NCBI GenBank assembly: GCA_937981985.1
Contig: CALJNB010000052.1
Span: 1-63,800 of the forward strand
Direction: 5' to 3'
Length of the DNA: 63,800 nucleotides
DNA from: an uncultured bacterium
Lineage (GTDB): Bacteria; Myxococcota_A; Bradymonadia; Bradymonadales; Bradymonadaceae
Part shown: positions 43,167 through 52,866 of the stretch, in pieces
Numbering within the stretch: the first letter of the stretch is position 1
How the letters are laid out: each line of letters starts with the position of its first letter
Position numbers and translations under genes: made by a program
The notes under the pieces: model-generated
What the model saw: only the letters and a program-made list of their open reading frames with translations
What the model was told of the DNA's origin: nothing
Databases searched by the model: none

Positions 43167-43895
43167 CTAACCTTTGTCACTTGGATCTAAATTATAGAAA
43201 TGTTCAAGTTGTCTGAAAAGCTCAGGAGCGCGTCGTTTGAGCGATTTGGGTTTTTCGAAAAATGCTTCCGTGGCAACTGCAAAAAATTCGGCCTCATTAG
43301 TTGCTCCGTAGGACCGCAGAACACTACCTTTTGGATTTTTCTGCAATTTTGAAAAGTGACTCCCAAGGACCCTCACCCAATCATGGTAATGCGGCTTGGA
43401 ATCGAGTTTTGGAATCCCGTCATATACACCGTCTTCAATATCCAACGCGTGTGCAAATTCGTGCACCGCGGTGTCGTGGCCATCTGTAGCGACGGCGATT
43501 CCCTTTCGAACCGCATCCCAAGACAACACAACCGTCCCCCATTGATGAGCTAAGCCAAGAATTTCTCGTCGGTCGTCTGGCAAAGCAAACGACGAGGGAT
43601 AGACGATGATTTCAGTAAGACGATCGTAGGAATCCAAGGGAAGATTGCGAACTAGCCTGGCTGCGCAGCCGGAAATGACAACACGCATTTCTTCTGTCAC
43701 TTCGTCTAATCCTCCCGCCGCGATCCATTTTTTATCGTTCGCGAATACTTTTACGTGATCCAAAAACCGTTGGAGTTGCGACTCTGGAAGAGTTGCAACG
43801 AACGAAAGGCGTTCATCCAAAATATCGATCCAATGATCGGGGAAGTCATTTTTTAGCAATCCACGACGTCGACGGTCGCGCAGGAACTTAAACAT
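43167..43895 (-). CDS. mtfA: MtfA-like zinc metallopeptidase
   Basis: 242-residue protein of the MtfA (Mlc titration factor, anthrax lethal factor-like) family. FLRDRRRRGLL at the start, the zinc motif AVHEFAHALD near residue 148 with the downstream Glu in NEAEFFAVATEAFFEKP near 210. E. coli MtfA binds the repressor Mlc and has aminopeptidase activity. Mlc itself is not seen here. Convergent with the small lipoprotein gene. Confidence 0.9.
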   Translation of the reverse strand: MFKFLRDRRRRGLLKNDFPDHWIDILDERLSFVATLPESQLQRFLDHVKVFANDKKWIAAGGLDEVTEEMRVVISGCAARLVRNLPLDSYDRLTEIIVYPSSFALPDDRREILGLAHQWGTVVLSWDAVRKGIAVATDGHDTAVHEFAHALDIEDGVYDGIPKLDSKPHYHDWVRVLGSHFSKLQKNPKGSVLRSYGATNEAEFFAVATEAFFEKPKSLKRRAPELFRQLEHFYNLDPSDKG

Positions 43896-44024
43896 AGATA
43901 CTCCGAGTCGGCGTACCTAATTTAAAGGCGGGATTGCCTTTCGGAAAGAGACGAATTACTTTTGGGATATTAGCGAAATTAAAACTCTAAATATTGAGAT
44001 TCGAAGTCTTTTCGTTAATGCGAA

Positions 44025-45023
44025 TCAATTCTGCTTCGGTTGGAATCCATCTTGGGTTGGCGCGAAAATCTTCTCAGCTTCTTTTTTTTCGATTTTGGGG
44101 ATATCAGTTTTGGTTTCTTCGTCCGTCTTTTTTCCTTCGGGCTGCTCAATTGGCGCAACCACTTCGAGCTCTTCAACCTTCGGTGCATCGACCCTGGTTT
44201 TTTCTGACGGTGCTGGTGCGTCGACCCTGGTTTTTTCTGACGGTGCTACTGCTTTGGGCTTCTCAGCCTCAGTTCCTCCGGGCTGAGGTTCTACGTTTTT
44301 TGATTCAAGCGCGATAAAGAGAGGCAAATCGGTCCCAAGCGTTTTAGGAAATGCTGCGACCAAATCGCTCTCACCTAAACCGCTTCGAAAATCCGCTAAA
44401 GTTTTCGAAATTCGATTTGAAAAAGAAGTGAAGGTATTTTCTTTATCCATTCCGGCAGCTTCGGCGATCGAAGATATCGGCCAATGTCCAAATTCGATCA
44501 TTTTGGTCGTTGCGAAATTCGTTGGCAAAAGCATTGCGACTAAGAGTAACAAGCTGACCAATCCGTTCCAAACCATAAAACGTCCCTTGGAGACAGCACG
44601 TTTGAAAAAGTATGAGCAGCCTAAAACCCCCACAGTCGCTACGATAGCGATCAGCCAACCTACTGAGACAAAACTTGCAAGGTAATTCCCGAGCATCCAA
44701 ATAGCAGCGAGAAGAATCGGGGTAGTTAAAAAGAATATGAATGTGGAAACTTTTCGATTCAAGGACTCAGACCCTCCGCGCTGAACAATACTAATCCCCT
44801 TTGTTTTAGTGGCTTTTTCAGGTGCGACAGGATCTACTGCATTGCTTTTCTTGGACGTAGGGGGTGACGTTTTTTTCTTTTCAACAACCTCCTTAGAAGC
44901 CTTTTGAGTCCGCGTTTGCGCTTCTTCTCCCTTCGCTTCTTTAGGCTTAGAACTTGCTTTTTGTTCTAGCTCTCTTAGAAGCTGGTCCATTTCCGATTCA
45001 TTTAGTTCGTTATTTTGGCTCAT
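44025..45023 (-). CDS. hypothetical membrane protein with Pro/Lys/Glu-rich ends
   Basis: 332 residues from ATG 45023 (MSQNNELNESEMDQLLREL); an upstream frame to 45128 runs into the divergent promoter region and is unlikely. Residues 1-100 are charged and helical. Three hydrophobic helices lie near 108, 130 and 165 (TTPILLAAIWMLGNYL, GWLIAIVATVGVLG, GLVSLLLLVAMLLP). A periplasmic segment follows, then a Pro/Glu/Lys-rich tail with an 11-residue repeat PSEKTRVDAPA. Function unknown. It diverges from the kinase at 45232. Confidence 0.75.
   Translation of the reverse strand: MSQNNELNESEMDQLLRELEQKASSKPKEAKGEEAQTRTQKASKEVVEKKKTSPPTSKKSNAVDPVAPEKATKTKGISIVQRGGSESLNRKVSTFIFFLTTPILLAAIWMLGNYLASFVSVGWLIAIVATVGVLGCSYFFKRAVSKGRFMVWNGLVSLLLLVAMLLPTNFATTKMIEFGHWPISSIAEAAGMDKENTFTSFSNRISKTLADFRSGLGESDLVAAFPKTLGTDLPLFIALESKNVEPQPGGTEAEKPKAVAPSEKTRVDAPAPSEKTRVDAPKVEELEVVAPIEQPEGKKTDEETKTDIPKIEKKEAEKIFAPTQDGFQPKQN
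44183..44248. repeat. 33-nt tandem duplication
   Basis: Two adjacent copies (44183-44215, 44216-44248) differ at only two positions. They keep the frame and encode two 11-residue units in the C-terminal tail of the membrane protein. Confidence 0.9.
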
Positions 45024-45231
45024 AGTTGCAACTCTTCTCACACGGTTAACCGTGTTCTGATGACATGCCTCTTTGGGAAAGGCAACGAAAAAACGAACAA
45101 GCACGCAGCTATTCGAAAGCAAATGCATCGCAAATCCAATAACCTTTGCTCAACGCAGGAATTGTATGTACTCTTAAGATTCAGGTAAGGTGAATTCTGC
45201 TTAGCTTGTGCTAACTTAGCGATACGGATCG

Positions 45232-46872
45232 ATGGCAACAAAATTCCCAAAACCCGGTGAGATGTTCGAGGGCATCTACAAAATTGAGCGAGTTTTGGGC
45301 GCAGGCGGTTTTGCAAGAATTTACAAAGGCGTCGAAGCGGGAATTGGGCGTCACGTTGCGCTAAAGGTTTTGCGACCACCTGTCCGAGTAGATCAAACCG
45401 ACACACAACGAGACCAGTACCTAAAAACCGTCACGGAACGTTTCCAACGCGAAGCGGTCATGCTTTCGAAATTAAAGAGTCCGCACACCGTTACAATGTT
45501 CTCGTATGGACAAGCTGCTTCGGGTTTACTTTATATGGTCCTGGAGTTCATTGACGGTCAAACCTTGACCGAACTTCGCCGGTCAAAAGAACGTGTGGCA
45601 GCGGCAAGAATTGTTAAAATTCTACGTCAAGTCCTCATATCGTTAAAGGAAGCTCATGCTATGGGGATGCTTCATCGCGATCTCAAGCCTGGCAACATCA
45701 TGATTTATGAACATTTAGGTGTCCATGACGAGATCAAGCTGCTCGATTTTGGTATCGCAAAGATGATCGGAGATGCTACCAAAGATTCGACCACCGAAGA
45801 TTTAACTAGTGATGGAACTCTTATCGGAACGCCGCGCTACATGGCCCCCGAACAGATCCAAGGGAAGCCAGTTGGTCCTTTCTCAGATTTATACGCCCTA
45901 GGGCTTGTGGCCTACGAATTGTGTGTAGGAGAACGTGCAGTAGAAGGCGATAGTTCAATTCAAATTATTGGACAGCAACTGACCCCCGAATCGTTCAAAT
46001 TACCGGACTCAGCCGATATTCCCGATCGCTTAAGAGCCATCATTAACAAAATGATGGAGAAGAGCACACTAAGGCGTTACAACAACGCATCTGAAATTCT
46101 TCAAGATCTCGAACATCCTGAGCTACTTGCAATATTGAATGGAGAAATGCCGTCCATCGAAATGGCGTTGGCAGAACTAACGACATCAACGAGTGAAATC
46201 GCTATTTTCGGTAACGACGAACCGAAAAAACCATCGACTTCGCCTAAGCTTTTGATCGGCGCGATCTTCGTTGCGTGTTTATTGGCCGTGGGTGCGGGAT
46301 TTTGGTTCATGAGCAACTCCAATCCCAAAGTCGAAGTTATCGCAGAAAAAGAAGTCGTCGCAAAAAAGGTTCACATTTCTATCATCGCAAAAGCAAACGG
46401 GCAGCTTGTCCCTGCCGTGATTACTGTGAACGGCGTCGATAAGGGATGGACTCCATTAAAAATGGAATCTGTTGAAATCGAAAATTCCACCATTGTTGCG
46501 GCCTATACCGATCCTGCGAGCAAGGAAAAACTTCTCAGTCGCCAAGAAGTTAAAACACCACGCGACCTCACGTTCGAATTCGAACCTCATGTCGCACGTG
46601 TGGACACGGGAGATATCGTCATCGAAACTGGCGATATTATCATCGAAGAAGAAGTTGAAACCGCGGTAGAGAAAAAACCTCGCACGAAAAGGCGTACCAA
46701 AAGAAAGGCAAAAACAACCAAAGTTGTAACCAAACCTAAAGAAGTCAAAAAGAGCGGGGTCGCAAAGAAAGAAGTCGTCGACAAGCCAATTCGCAAGCGT
46801 AGCCTTATGGAGACCAACGTAGCGAAGAAAAAGACGAAAGAAACTCAGAAAAAATCACTTCTAGGTTTATAG
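45232..46872 (+). CDS. Ser/Thr protein kinase with membrane segment and PEGA-like domain
   Basis: 546 residues. A complete kinase domain (residues 12-285): GAGGFARIYKG loop, VALKVL Lys, HRDLKPGNIMI, LLDFGIAKM and GTPRYMAPEQ. One transmembrane helix near 342-358 (LLIGAIFVACLLAVGAGFW), then a PEGA-like sensory domain and a Lys-rich tail. All catalytic residues are present, unlike the kinase-like genes at 15131 and 53669. It follows the Hanks-type receptor kinase plan seen in myxobacteria. Confidence 0.92.
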   Translation: MATKFPKPGEMFEGIYKIERVLGAGGFARIYKGVEAGIGRHVALKVLRPPVRVDQTDTQRDQYLKTVTERFQREAVMLSKLKSPHTVTMFSYGQAASGLLYMVLEFIDGQTLTELRRSKERVAAARIVKILRQVLISLKEAHAMGMLHRDLKPGNIMIYEHLGVHDEIKLLDFGIAKMIGDATKDSTTEDLTSDGTLIGTPRYMAPEQIQGKPVGPFSDLYALGLVAYELCVGERAVEGDSSIQIIGQQLTPESFKLPDSADIPDRLRAIINKMMEKSTLRRYNNASEILQDLEHPELLAILNGEMPSIEMALAELTTSTSEIAIFGNDEPKKPSTSPKLLIGAIFVACLLAVGAGFWFMSNSNPKVEVIAEKEVVAKKVHISIIAKANGQLVPAVITVNGVDKGWTPLKMESVEIENSTIVAAYTDPASKEKLLSRQEVKTPRDLTFEFEPHVARVDTGDIVIETGDIIIEEEVETAVEKKPRTKRRTKRKAKTTKVVTKPKEVKKSGVAKKEVVDKPIRKRSLMETNVAKKKTKETQKKSLLGL

Positions 46873-46942
46873 TCGAAATATACTTTTGTTTCTCGGTATC
46901 ACAAGGTAGCATGGCTGGACTATCTAGCTGAGTATCATCTAA

Positions 46943-47761
46943 ATGCTGTTAAAATTCATCACTTTTATACTCATCGTATTCATCCCAATTTCCGCTTTTG
47001 CCGACCCCGCAGTAGATAAACCCTACGAAAAAGGGGTGGAAGCTTTTCTTGAAGGAGATTTTTCGAACGCGATCTTTCACTTTAAAGATGCGTACGAAGC
47101 CGACCGTGGAAATGGTGGAGAAAACGATCCCTTGATTCCCCTCAATCTTTCGATTTGCTACGAGAAAATTGGAAATTTCTCACAAGCACTCAAATTCGCA
47201 GAAGAAGCTCAATCTGGTGGTCTCGGGGACGATGCCGTCGACAAAAATTCTGGGAGAATTGTGGTGTTTGCACGTATCATAAGAGCTAAAAATACAGCTG
47301 AAAAAATAGAACGCGTGAACAAAAAGGAAACGCTATGCAGCTCCGATGATCAGTGTGAAGCCGGTTTAATTTGTGAATCAAACGGTGCCTGCGTTCCCGA
47401 CGAAAGTATCGAATACGAGGAAAGTAGACTTGGGGTGCTCGGCTATGTCGGCGGTGGCTTTATCGTCGCTAGTTTAGGATTATTTGCGTACTCCCTTCTC
47501 GTTTATGATGCAGAGGTTGGTGATCTCGAAGAACAACTGCAGGATTCAACTTTAACGCCGGCCAAGAAAGCCGAGCTAGAGTCCCAGCAAACTGAAGCAC
47601 GTTCAACCGGCTTGATTGTCCTTTTCGCGGGTGCCGGAACTGCTGCCGTCGGACTCGGTCTGTTGATTTACGACCTGGCAACCGTCGAAAAAACTCCAGT
47701 AGCTCTGGTTCCGGTGATCACCCCAAATCACGTTGGCGCGAATTTTTCCATCAATTTCTAG
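46943..47761 (+). CDS. exported TPR protein with Cys module and membrane hairpin
   Basis: 272 residues. Signal peptide ends SAFA-DP near residue 21. TPR-like helices (YEKGVEAFLEGDFSNAIFHFKDA and LNLSICYEKIGNFSQALKF) are followed by a Cys module CSSDDQCEAGLICESNGAC near 130. Two helices at about 160 and 220 flank a charged loop; the end is TPNHVGANFSINF. Shares its hairpin-plus-motif end with proteins at 30692 and 41618. Probably follows the kinase at 45232 in one transcript. Confidence 0.8.
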   Translation: MLLKFITFILIVFIPISAFADPAVDKPYEKGVEAFLEGDFSNAIFHFKDAYEADRGNGGENDPLIPLNLSICYEKIGNFSQALKFAEEAQSGGLGDDAVDKNSGRIVVFARIIRAKNTAEKIERVNKKETLCSSDDQCEAGLICESNGACVPDESIEYEESRLGVLGYVGGGFIVASLGLFAYSLLVYDAEVGDLEEQLQDSTLTPAKKAELESQQTEARSTGLIVLFAGAGTAAVGLGLLIYDLATVEKTPVALVPVITPNHVGANFSINF

Positions 47762-48038
47762 AACCCAACCTCGGCTCGATTCGGCCCGAAAACTCCCCAA
47801 CCTCGAATCTCTCCTAGAAATGTGGGGTTAAAAACTCACATCTAAAAACAGCCTCTTCCTCGGGCGCGCAACGAAGATGTATTTTTGCGAACCATACAGT
47901 TACCAGTTGTGAAGGTAGATCAGACAAGCCATTGGAATATTTTTTCAGTGTATTTCGAAAAAGCGTATTGACGAATCCCCCAAAAAACTGGCAGTGCTTT
48001 CGCTAAACGCGCTTCTGAGCGTAATTTTGGGATTAGTC

Positions 48039-49706
48039 ATGTGTAAGTTTAGGGATTTATTTTTACTCGCAATATTTTTAATTTTTGCATCCTGTGTTGA
48101 TGAAGAAGAAGCGATTTATGACACACAATCGTTCCAGATTCAGCATCCAGATGATGCGCGTTGGTGCGGCGACGAAGGGCAACGCGTCTGTTTTGCGCAT
48201 GAAGCAAGTGCTGTATGCGACGACGGCTGTCGAAAGTCAGCATCAGATGCAAACAAGTGCACATGTTCAGGAGCCGCAAACACTAATTCAGGAAACTCGA
48301 GTCCGTCAAATCCGGTCTGGTGCGGTGGCGAAGGTGAACGCATTTGTTACACCCACGAATCTACGTCTGTTTGTGAGAGTGGCTGCCAACGCTCGGCGTC
48401 GAACTCAAACCTTTGTGAGTGCGGCGGGAACTCGCCGACTGCCGCCAGCGCAACAACTCCGGCATGGTGTGGAAGTGAGGGTCAACGAACATGTTATCCA
48501 CATGAATCCTCATCCCTTTGCACATCCGGTTGCGGTCGTTCTACAAATAATCCTAAGATCTGTTCATGTGAAAGCGACGGGCAGACAACAGCTTCGCCGG
48601 TAACTCCAGGATGGTGCGGAAGTGAAGGACAACGAAAATGTTATCCTCACGAGTCTTCTTCCGTATGCGAGACGGGTTGTGGAACGTCGTCACGGGATCC
48701 CAAAAAATGCGCTTGTAACGGTGGACAAATAACTACGGGGAATAGCAACAGTACAACGACGACCTCCCCTTTGGTTACACCAGCATGGTGTGGAAGCGAA
48801 GGTCAACGAACGTGCTATCCACACGAATCATCCCTGGCATGCGAAACTGGCTGTTCGAAATCTACAACGGATCTAAAAAAATGCACTTGTGGACCCGAAA
48901 GCGGTGGACATCCGAGTGCCGGACAGCCGAACGTTTCAACCCCGCAGACGCCCGCATGGTGTGGACGGCCCGGACAACGAGCATGCTACGCACACGAGCT
49001 CGCAAATTCGGCCAATTCAACGCCTTCGAACGGACCTGTTACCAGCCGAAGGATTGCGCCTTGGACGCCTACAAATCGAACGTGTGCGTGGCCAAACGGC
49101 GGAGCTCAGGCGGCTGTTTCTTTTACGTACGATGACTCACTACAAACTCAGTTCCAAGTTGGCGCACCACTACTTGAATCTAAAGGTATGCGAGGAACTT
49201 TCTTTATTATGGACTCCACATTTAACTCAAATTTCACCCAACTCGGACAACGTGGACACGATTTGGGCGGACATAGTGCCGATTGCTCGACGAACGCCCA
49301 CGTTGTGACCGACGCAGTAGCGCTTCTAAGACAAAGCGGAGGCTGGAGCGGTAATAAAACCTTTGCCTATCCTTGCGGAAATCGGGGAACCCGACCTTGG
49401 CTTTCCGGACAGGGGTTCATTGGAGCTCGAGGTACATCAGCCTTCGTGAACCGTCAGGGATTCGATCGTTGGAACGCAGGAAGTTTCTCCATACACGATA
49501 ATAGCAACCACCAGGCTGCAATTCGCCATTACCAGAACGCTGTCTCCCAAAACGGATGGGCATCTTATCACTTTCATAACATCGACGGACGCGAAAGACA
49601 GCTTCATGACGATATTGTAAATAGAGTAGCAGGTACCGCTGGTATATGGGTCGCGCCATTTAGCGAAGTGATGCGATGTGCAATTACAGCAGGCTTCGCC
49701 CAATAG
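48039..49706 (+). CDS. lipoprotein with Cys-rich repeats and polysaccharide deacetylase domain
   Basis: 555 residues from ATG 48039, which gives a lipoprotein signal (FLLAIFLIFASC); a longer frame starts at 47994. Five full and one partial copies of a 35-40-residue module follow. Each has W-C-G, E-G-Q-R (or E-G-E-R), C-Y-x-H-E, C-x2-G-C and a final C-x-C; they are separated by Asn/Ser/Thr linkers. Residues about 350-555 are a NodB/CE4 deacetylase: FTYDDSLQTQ (Asp pair), GGHSADC with the first metal His, and TFAYPCGNRG. The second metal His seems absent from the HS-x2-H position. Confidence 0.82.
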   Translation: MCKFRDLFLLAIFLIFASCVDEEEAIYDTQSFQIQHPDDARWCGDEGQRVCFAHEASAVCDDGCRKSASDANKCTCSGAANTNSGNSSPSNPVWCGGEGERICYTHESTSVCESGCQRSASNSNLCECGGNSPTAASATTPAWCGSEGQRTCYPHESSSLCTSGCGRSTNNPKICSCESDGQTTASPVTPGWCGSEGQRKCYPHESSSVCETGCGTSSRDPKKCACNGGQITTGNSNSTTTTSPLVTPAWCGSEGQRTCYPHESSLACETGCSKSTTDLKKCTCGPESGGHPSAGQPNVSTPQTPAWCGRPGQRACYAHELANSANSTPSNGPVTSRRIAPWTPTNRTCAWPNGGAQAAVSFTYDDSLQTQFQVGAPLLESKGMRGTFFIMDSTFNSNFTQLGQRGHDLGGHSADCSTNAHVVTDAVALLRQSGGWSGNKTFAYPCGNRGTRPWLSGQGFIGARGTSAFVNRQGFDRWNAGSFSIHDNSNHQAAIRHYQNAVSQNGWASYHFHNIDGRERQLHDDIVNRVAGTAGIWVAPFSEVMRCAITAGFAQ

Positions 49707-49778
49707 AAATGGAATTTTTTTTCGTTTTGCTGTCCTAAGAGAAGGAGACTCTGTCATCGCAGCAACGAATGTTCTGTA

Positions 49779-50045
49779 TTAGGATTCTGCTTGCTTATCT
49801 AAAATCGTAACTGGTTCGCCTTTAGATCGCTTGAAGAAAAACTCATAACGAAACCGCTGTTCTGCGTTAGGAACCATAACAACCGAAACAAGCTCCCAAC
49901 CATGAGAGCCGATGTTATTTAAGTCTACACCGCGATAAAGGCGAGTGTGCGTTTCTTCGTAAAACGAAACGTTTTGTGGATTCTCTAACGAAGCACTTGC
50001 GTGCATATATTCCCAACTAGATATTTGTGGCATTTTATCACTCAA
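49779..50045 (-). CDS. small DUF4177-like protein
   Basis: 88 residues. SSWEYMHASASL, then LNNIGSHGWELVSVVMVP and YEFFFKRS recall DUF4177-type proteins, where a W-E-Y strand and a G-W-E-L motif recur. No signal or membrane segment. It overlaps the end of the Clp-like gene by 8 bp and is probably its partner or cofactor. Function unknown. Confidence 0.7.
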   Translation of the reverse strand: MSDKMPQISSWEYMHASASLENPQNVSFYEETHTRLYRGVDLNNIGSHGWELVSVVMVPNAEQRFRYEFFFKRSKGEPVTILDKQAES

Positions 50046-52779
50046 TAAGGGTTGTAACTACTGAATCGTTAACCCAGGTCAACGAAATCTTCTTCGGCTT
50101 CTTTTCGCCCAACAACAAATCGGTAGTTGGGTTAAGAAGCAATTCTTCGACAAGGTTTTCTATTCCCTTGGCTCCTATCATTGTTAAGGCTCTTTTCTCA
50201 AGCTCAGAATACGTAATTGGATCAATCTCCAACTCAACTTGATACTCATCCAAGAGCGCAGCCTCAAAATTTTCGACGGCCGCCTTTAAAAGCGCCTTCA
50301 TTGTGTCCAACGAAGTGAGGGCTCCAAATTCGATGGTTGCATCTACAAACTCGGCGAGACGAGAAAACTCTTCTCCGAGCCCAAAGCCGCCAGCCCCGCT
50401 GTCGCCGAAGCCAATAGAGGCTTTCAACTCAGTCTGAGATTGGATAGAAAAAATGAAAATCGTATTTGAAACCTCAGCTGCGTAACCTCTTGTATCGCGA
50501 ATGTGTCCCTCATCAATAATTCTAAGAACCCGTTCCTGAACAACTGGATGCGCTCGATCAAAATCTTCGAGAAAAACAACACTACTTGGCCGACGCCTTA
50601 GAGGCGTAACCAATAAATCTTCATCTTCGTAACCGACGTAACCCGGTGGCGCGCCTATAAGTCGATTTAGCGAATGAACTTGATAAAAATCGGCCATGTT
50701 AATCCGAAGTAAAGCCTTTGGGTCTCCGAAAAGCACCTCTGCCAAATTTTGTGCTATCAAGGATTTTCCGACTCCAGCTGGACCATGAAAAAGAAAGACT
50801 CCTAATGGACGGTTAGCAGCGGAAGGTCCTCTCAGACGCGTTCGAATCAGTGTTTTTGCAATCTCTTTTGATGGTCCTTCCTGGCCGATAACCGCGTTAT
50901 TTAGCGCATCTCCCAAACCGACCCACCAATTCACCTGCCCCTTGAGAACGCGCTCGAGCGCAATACCGGTTTTAAAAACCACTTGCTCGGCAATGTGCAG
51001 CACTTCGACCAAACGTTTTCCTTCGTTGTTCCTATCTTCGTCGCACTCTTCCATGTTTGTGAGATTATTAGCGCGAGCAATGCACGCATCCATCAACAAC
51101 TTTTTAGCCTTATCAGGCAGACGTTGTTCGGGAACGAATTGAACCGACAATCGAATCGCCGCTTGAATAGCGTCATTGGAAACGTTTACATCATAGTCTC
51201 TCTCTAACGAATCAACGAACTTCTTGAGTATCTTTTCAACGAGTTCATTATCCGGTTCAGCAATATCAATTTTTTCGAAACGTCTTTTGAGCGCGGGATC
51301 TTGTTCAATCCATCGTCGGTATTCGGACTCAGTCGTCGCTCCGACGACTGCGATATCGCCCGAAGCCAACGCGCTTTTAAAATAATTAGGTACTTCCGCG
51401 GGTGAGTTTGAACCTGATTTCGGAGAAAAAACCGCATGGGCTTCATCGATAAAAAGAATGACTTTCTCTGTCGCTTCCTCAAGTAGCCCTTTTATCCTAG
51501 CCTCCAAATCTCCGCGATAGCTAGTGCCACTCATTAAACTTGCGCCGTTGATTTCCACAACCCGATAACCCCGAAGTTGAACTGGCACATCTGCTGAAGC
51601 GATCCGTTGCGCGAGAGCGACCGCAAGTGCTGTTTTCCCTACCCCGGCTTCGCCAGTTAATAATGGATTGCGCTGTTCTTTCCTCAAAAGAATATTGATC
51701 ATCCGCTGAAGCTCTCGTTCCCTTCCAACGATGGGTGGAAGTGCGCCTTCAAAAGCCTCGCTCGTTAAATCGCGTCCCAAAAGATCAAGCATCGGGCTCG
51801 CCGTTTTCTCGCCGAAATGGATTGCGGCTTTCATCGGAACTGCACGCTCTAGAACCTTAGGGTCCCCCAAAAGCCGTCTAATTTCAGTTTCTAATCCAAG
51901 CGCCTGAACGACTTCTAAACTGGAACCGCCATCCTCGAGAAATGCCTGCATCAGGCTAATCTCGTCTATCTTTTTGATGGAGTTTCGATGAGCCGCGGAT
52001 AACATTCGAACCATTCGAGGCGTGAGAGTTTTTCGTCCAATGTTAAAGGGAGGAATGCTAGGCAGCTTATCGCCAATAAGTCTCAATAATTCGGTCCTCA
52101 ATCGTTCTGGTTTAAGGCCGCAACTTTTTGCTGAGCGCCAAATAATCGTCTGAGGAATCGAAGATAAGGCGGCGATTAAATGCGGTGTTCCCAAAAAGGG
52201 AGTGCCATTATCCGCGGCAATTTTAAGCGAAAATTCGAGAAAATATGAAGTAATTTCGTCGTGTAGTTCCGCTTTTAGTTTTCCTGATTTTTCAAAAAGT
52301 AAATCTCCTGCTCCCTCCCCCAGCCTCCTGAGCGCCCAATTTATCGACGCGGACTCTATCGACTCGACACGCCAGAGCAGCGCTTTAAGTAAATGAGAAG
52401 CAGCTATTAAATTACCGTTCGCGATCGCATCCGCGTCCGAGAGAATTCGAACAAAACCTCGCGAAAAATGTTCGCGGTTTAATTTTCGTTCATCAAAAAA
52501 GACCGCCTCTCTATCATCGATTTCCAAAACTAAAGTCTTCACGCGGCCGACTAAATCATCAGGATGAATACTATCATTTAATTCGATTATTGAATCCCTT
52601 AAGGTTTCGTCGCCGCGCTCTAAAAAAACGTAGAGTAGATCAAGCGGGCGGAACACCTCGCGCTGTATTTGGGTCACAAATTCTTGAGTGTATTCCAGAA
52701 GCTCTATTGAATCTTTCGCAAACTTTGACCGCTTTAGGTCCCCGCGTTCATCGAATAGAATATCTGCTGCACCTTCCAA
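50038..52779 (-). CDS. divergent ClpA/ClpC-like AAA+ protein
   Basis: 913 residues. The N-terminal 350 residues are long and only weakly Clp-N-like, with what look like two or more repeats (LLYVFLERGDE, HLLKALLWRVE, HLIAALSSIPQ). D1 Walker A GEAGVGKT lies near 373 with VILFIDEAH as Walker B. D2 Walker A is GPAGVGKS near 664, but Walker B reads VVFLEDFDRAHP, with Glu-Asp where Asp-Glu is usual. An IGFGDSG loop near 787 matches the ClpP-docking position. No M domain. Coupled by an 8-bp overlap to a small DUF4177-like gene. It may be a regulator or specialised unfoldase rather than housekeeping ClpA. Confidence 0.85.
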   Translation of the reverse strand: MEGAADILFDERGDLKRSKFAKDSIELLEYTQEFVTQIQREVFRPLDLLYVFLERGDETLRDSIIELNDSIHPDDLVGRVKTLVLEIDDREAVFFDERKLNREHFSRGFVRILSDADAIANGNLIAASHLLKALLWRVESIESASINWALRRLGEGAGDLLFEKSGKLKAELHDEITSYFLEFSLKIAADNGTPFLGTPHLIAALSSIPQTIIWRSAKSCGLKPERLRTELLRLIGDKLPSIPPFNIGRKTLTPRMVRMLSAAHRNSIKKIDEISLMQAFLEDGGSSLEVVQALGLETEIRRLLGDPKVLERAVPMKAAIHFGEKTASPMLDLLGRDLTSEAFEGALPPIVGRERELQRMINILLRKEQRNPLLTGEAGVGKTALAVALAQRIASADVPVQLRGYRVVEINGASLMSGTSYRGDLEARIKGLLEEATEKVILFIDEAHAVFSPKSGSNSPAEVPNYFKSALASGDIAVVGATTESEYRRWIEQDPALKRRFEKIDIAEPDNELVEKILKKFVDSLERDYDVNVSNDAIQAAIRLSVQFVPEQRLPDKAKKLLMDACIARANNLTNMEECDEDRNNEGKRLVEVLHIAEQVVFKTGIALERVLKGQVNWWVGLGDALNNAVIGQEGPSKEIAKTLIRTRLRGPSAANRPLGVFLFHGPAGVGKSLIAQNLAEVLFGDPKALLRINMADFYQVHSLNRLIGAPPGYVGYEDEDLLVTPLRRRPSSVVFLEDFDRAHPVVQERVLRIIDEGHIRDTRGYAAEVSNTIFIFSIQSQTELKASIGFGDSGAGGFGLGEEFSRLAEFVDATIEFGALTSLDTMKALLKAAVENFEAALLDEYQVELEIDPITYSELEKRALTMIGAKGIENLVEELLLNPTTDLLLGEKKPKKISLTWVNDSVVTTLIE

Positions 52780-52866
52780 TCGTTGTTTCTCCTCGTGAAA
52801 ACTCGCAAAGACGAGCTATCAGTATAACGAAGAAACGGCATGTTTCCAGAAGGTGAAATAAAAAAA

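Noticed and set aside
50038..52779. Second Clp-like gene as a type VI secretion ClpV
   Set aside because: No other type VI secretion genes are present and the N-terminal region differs.
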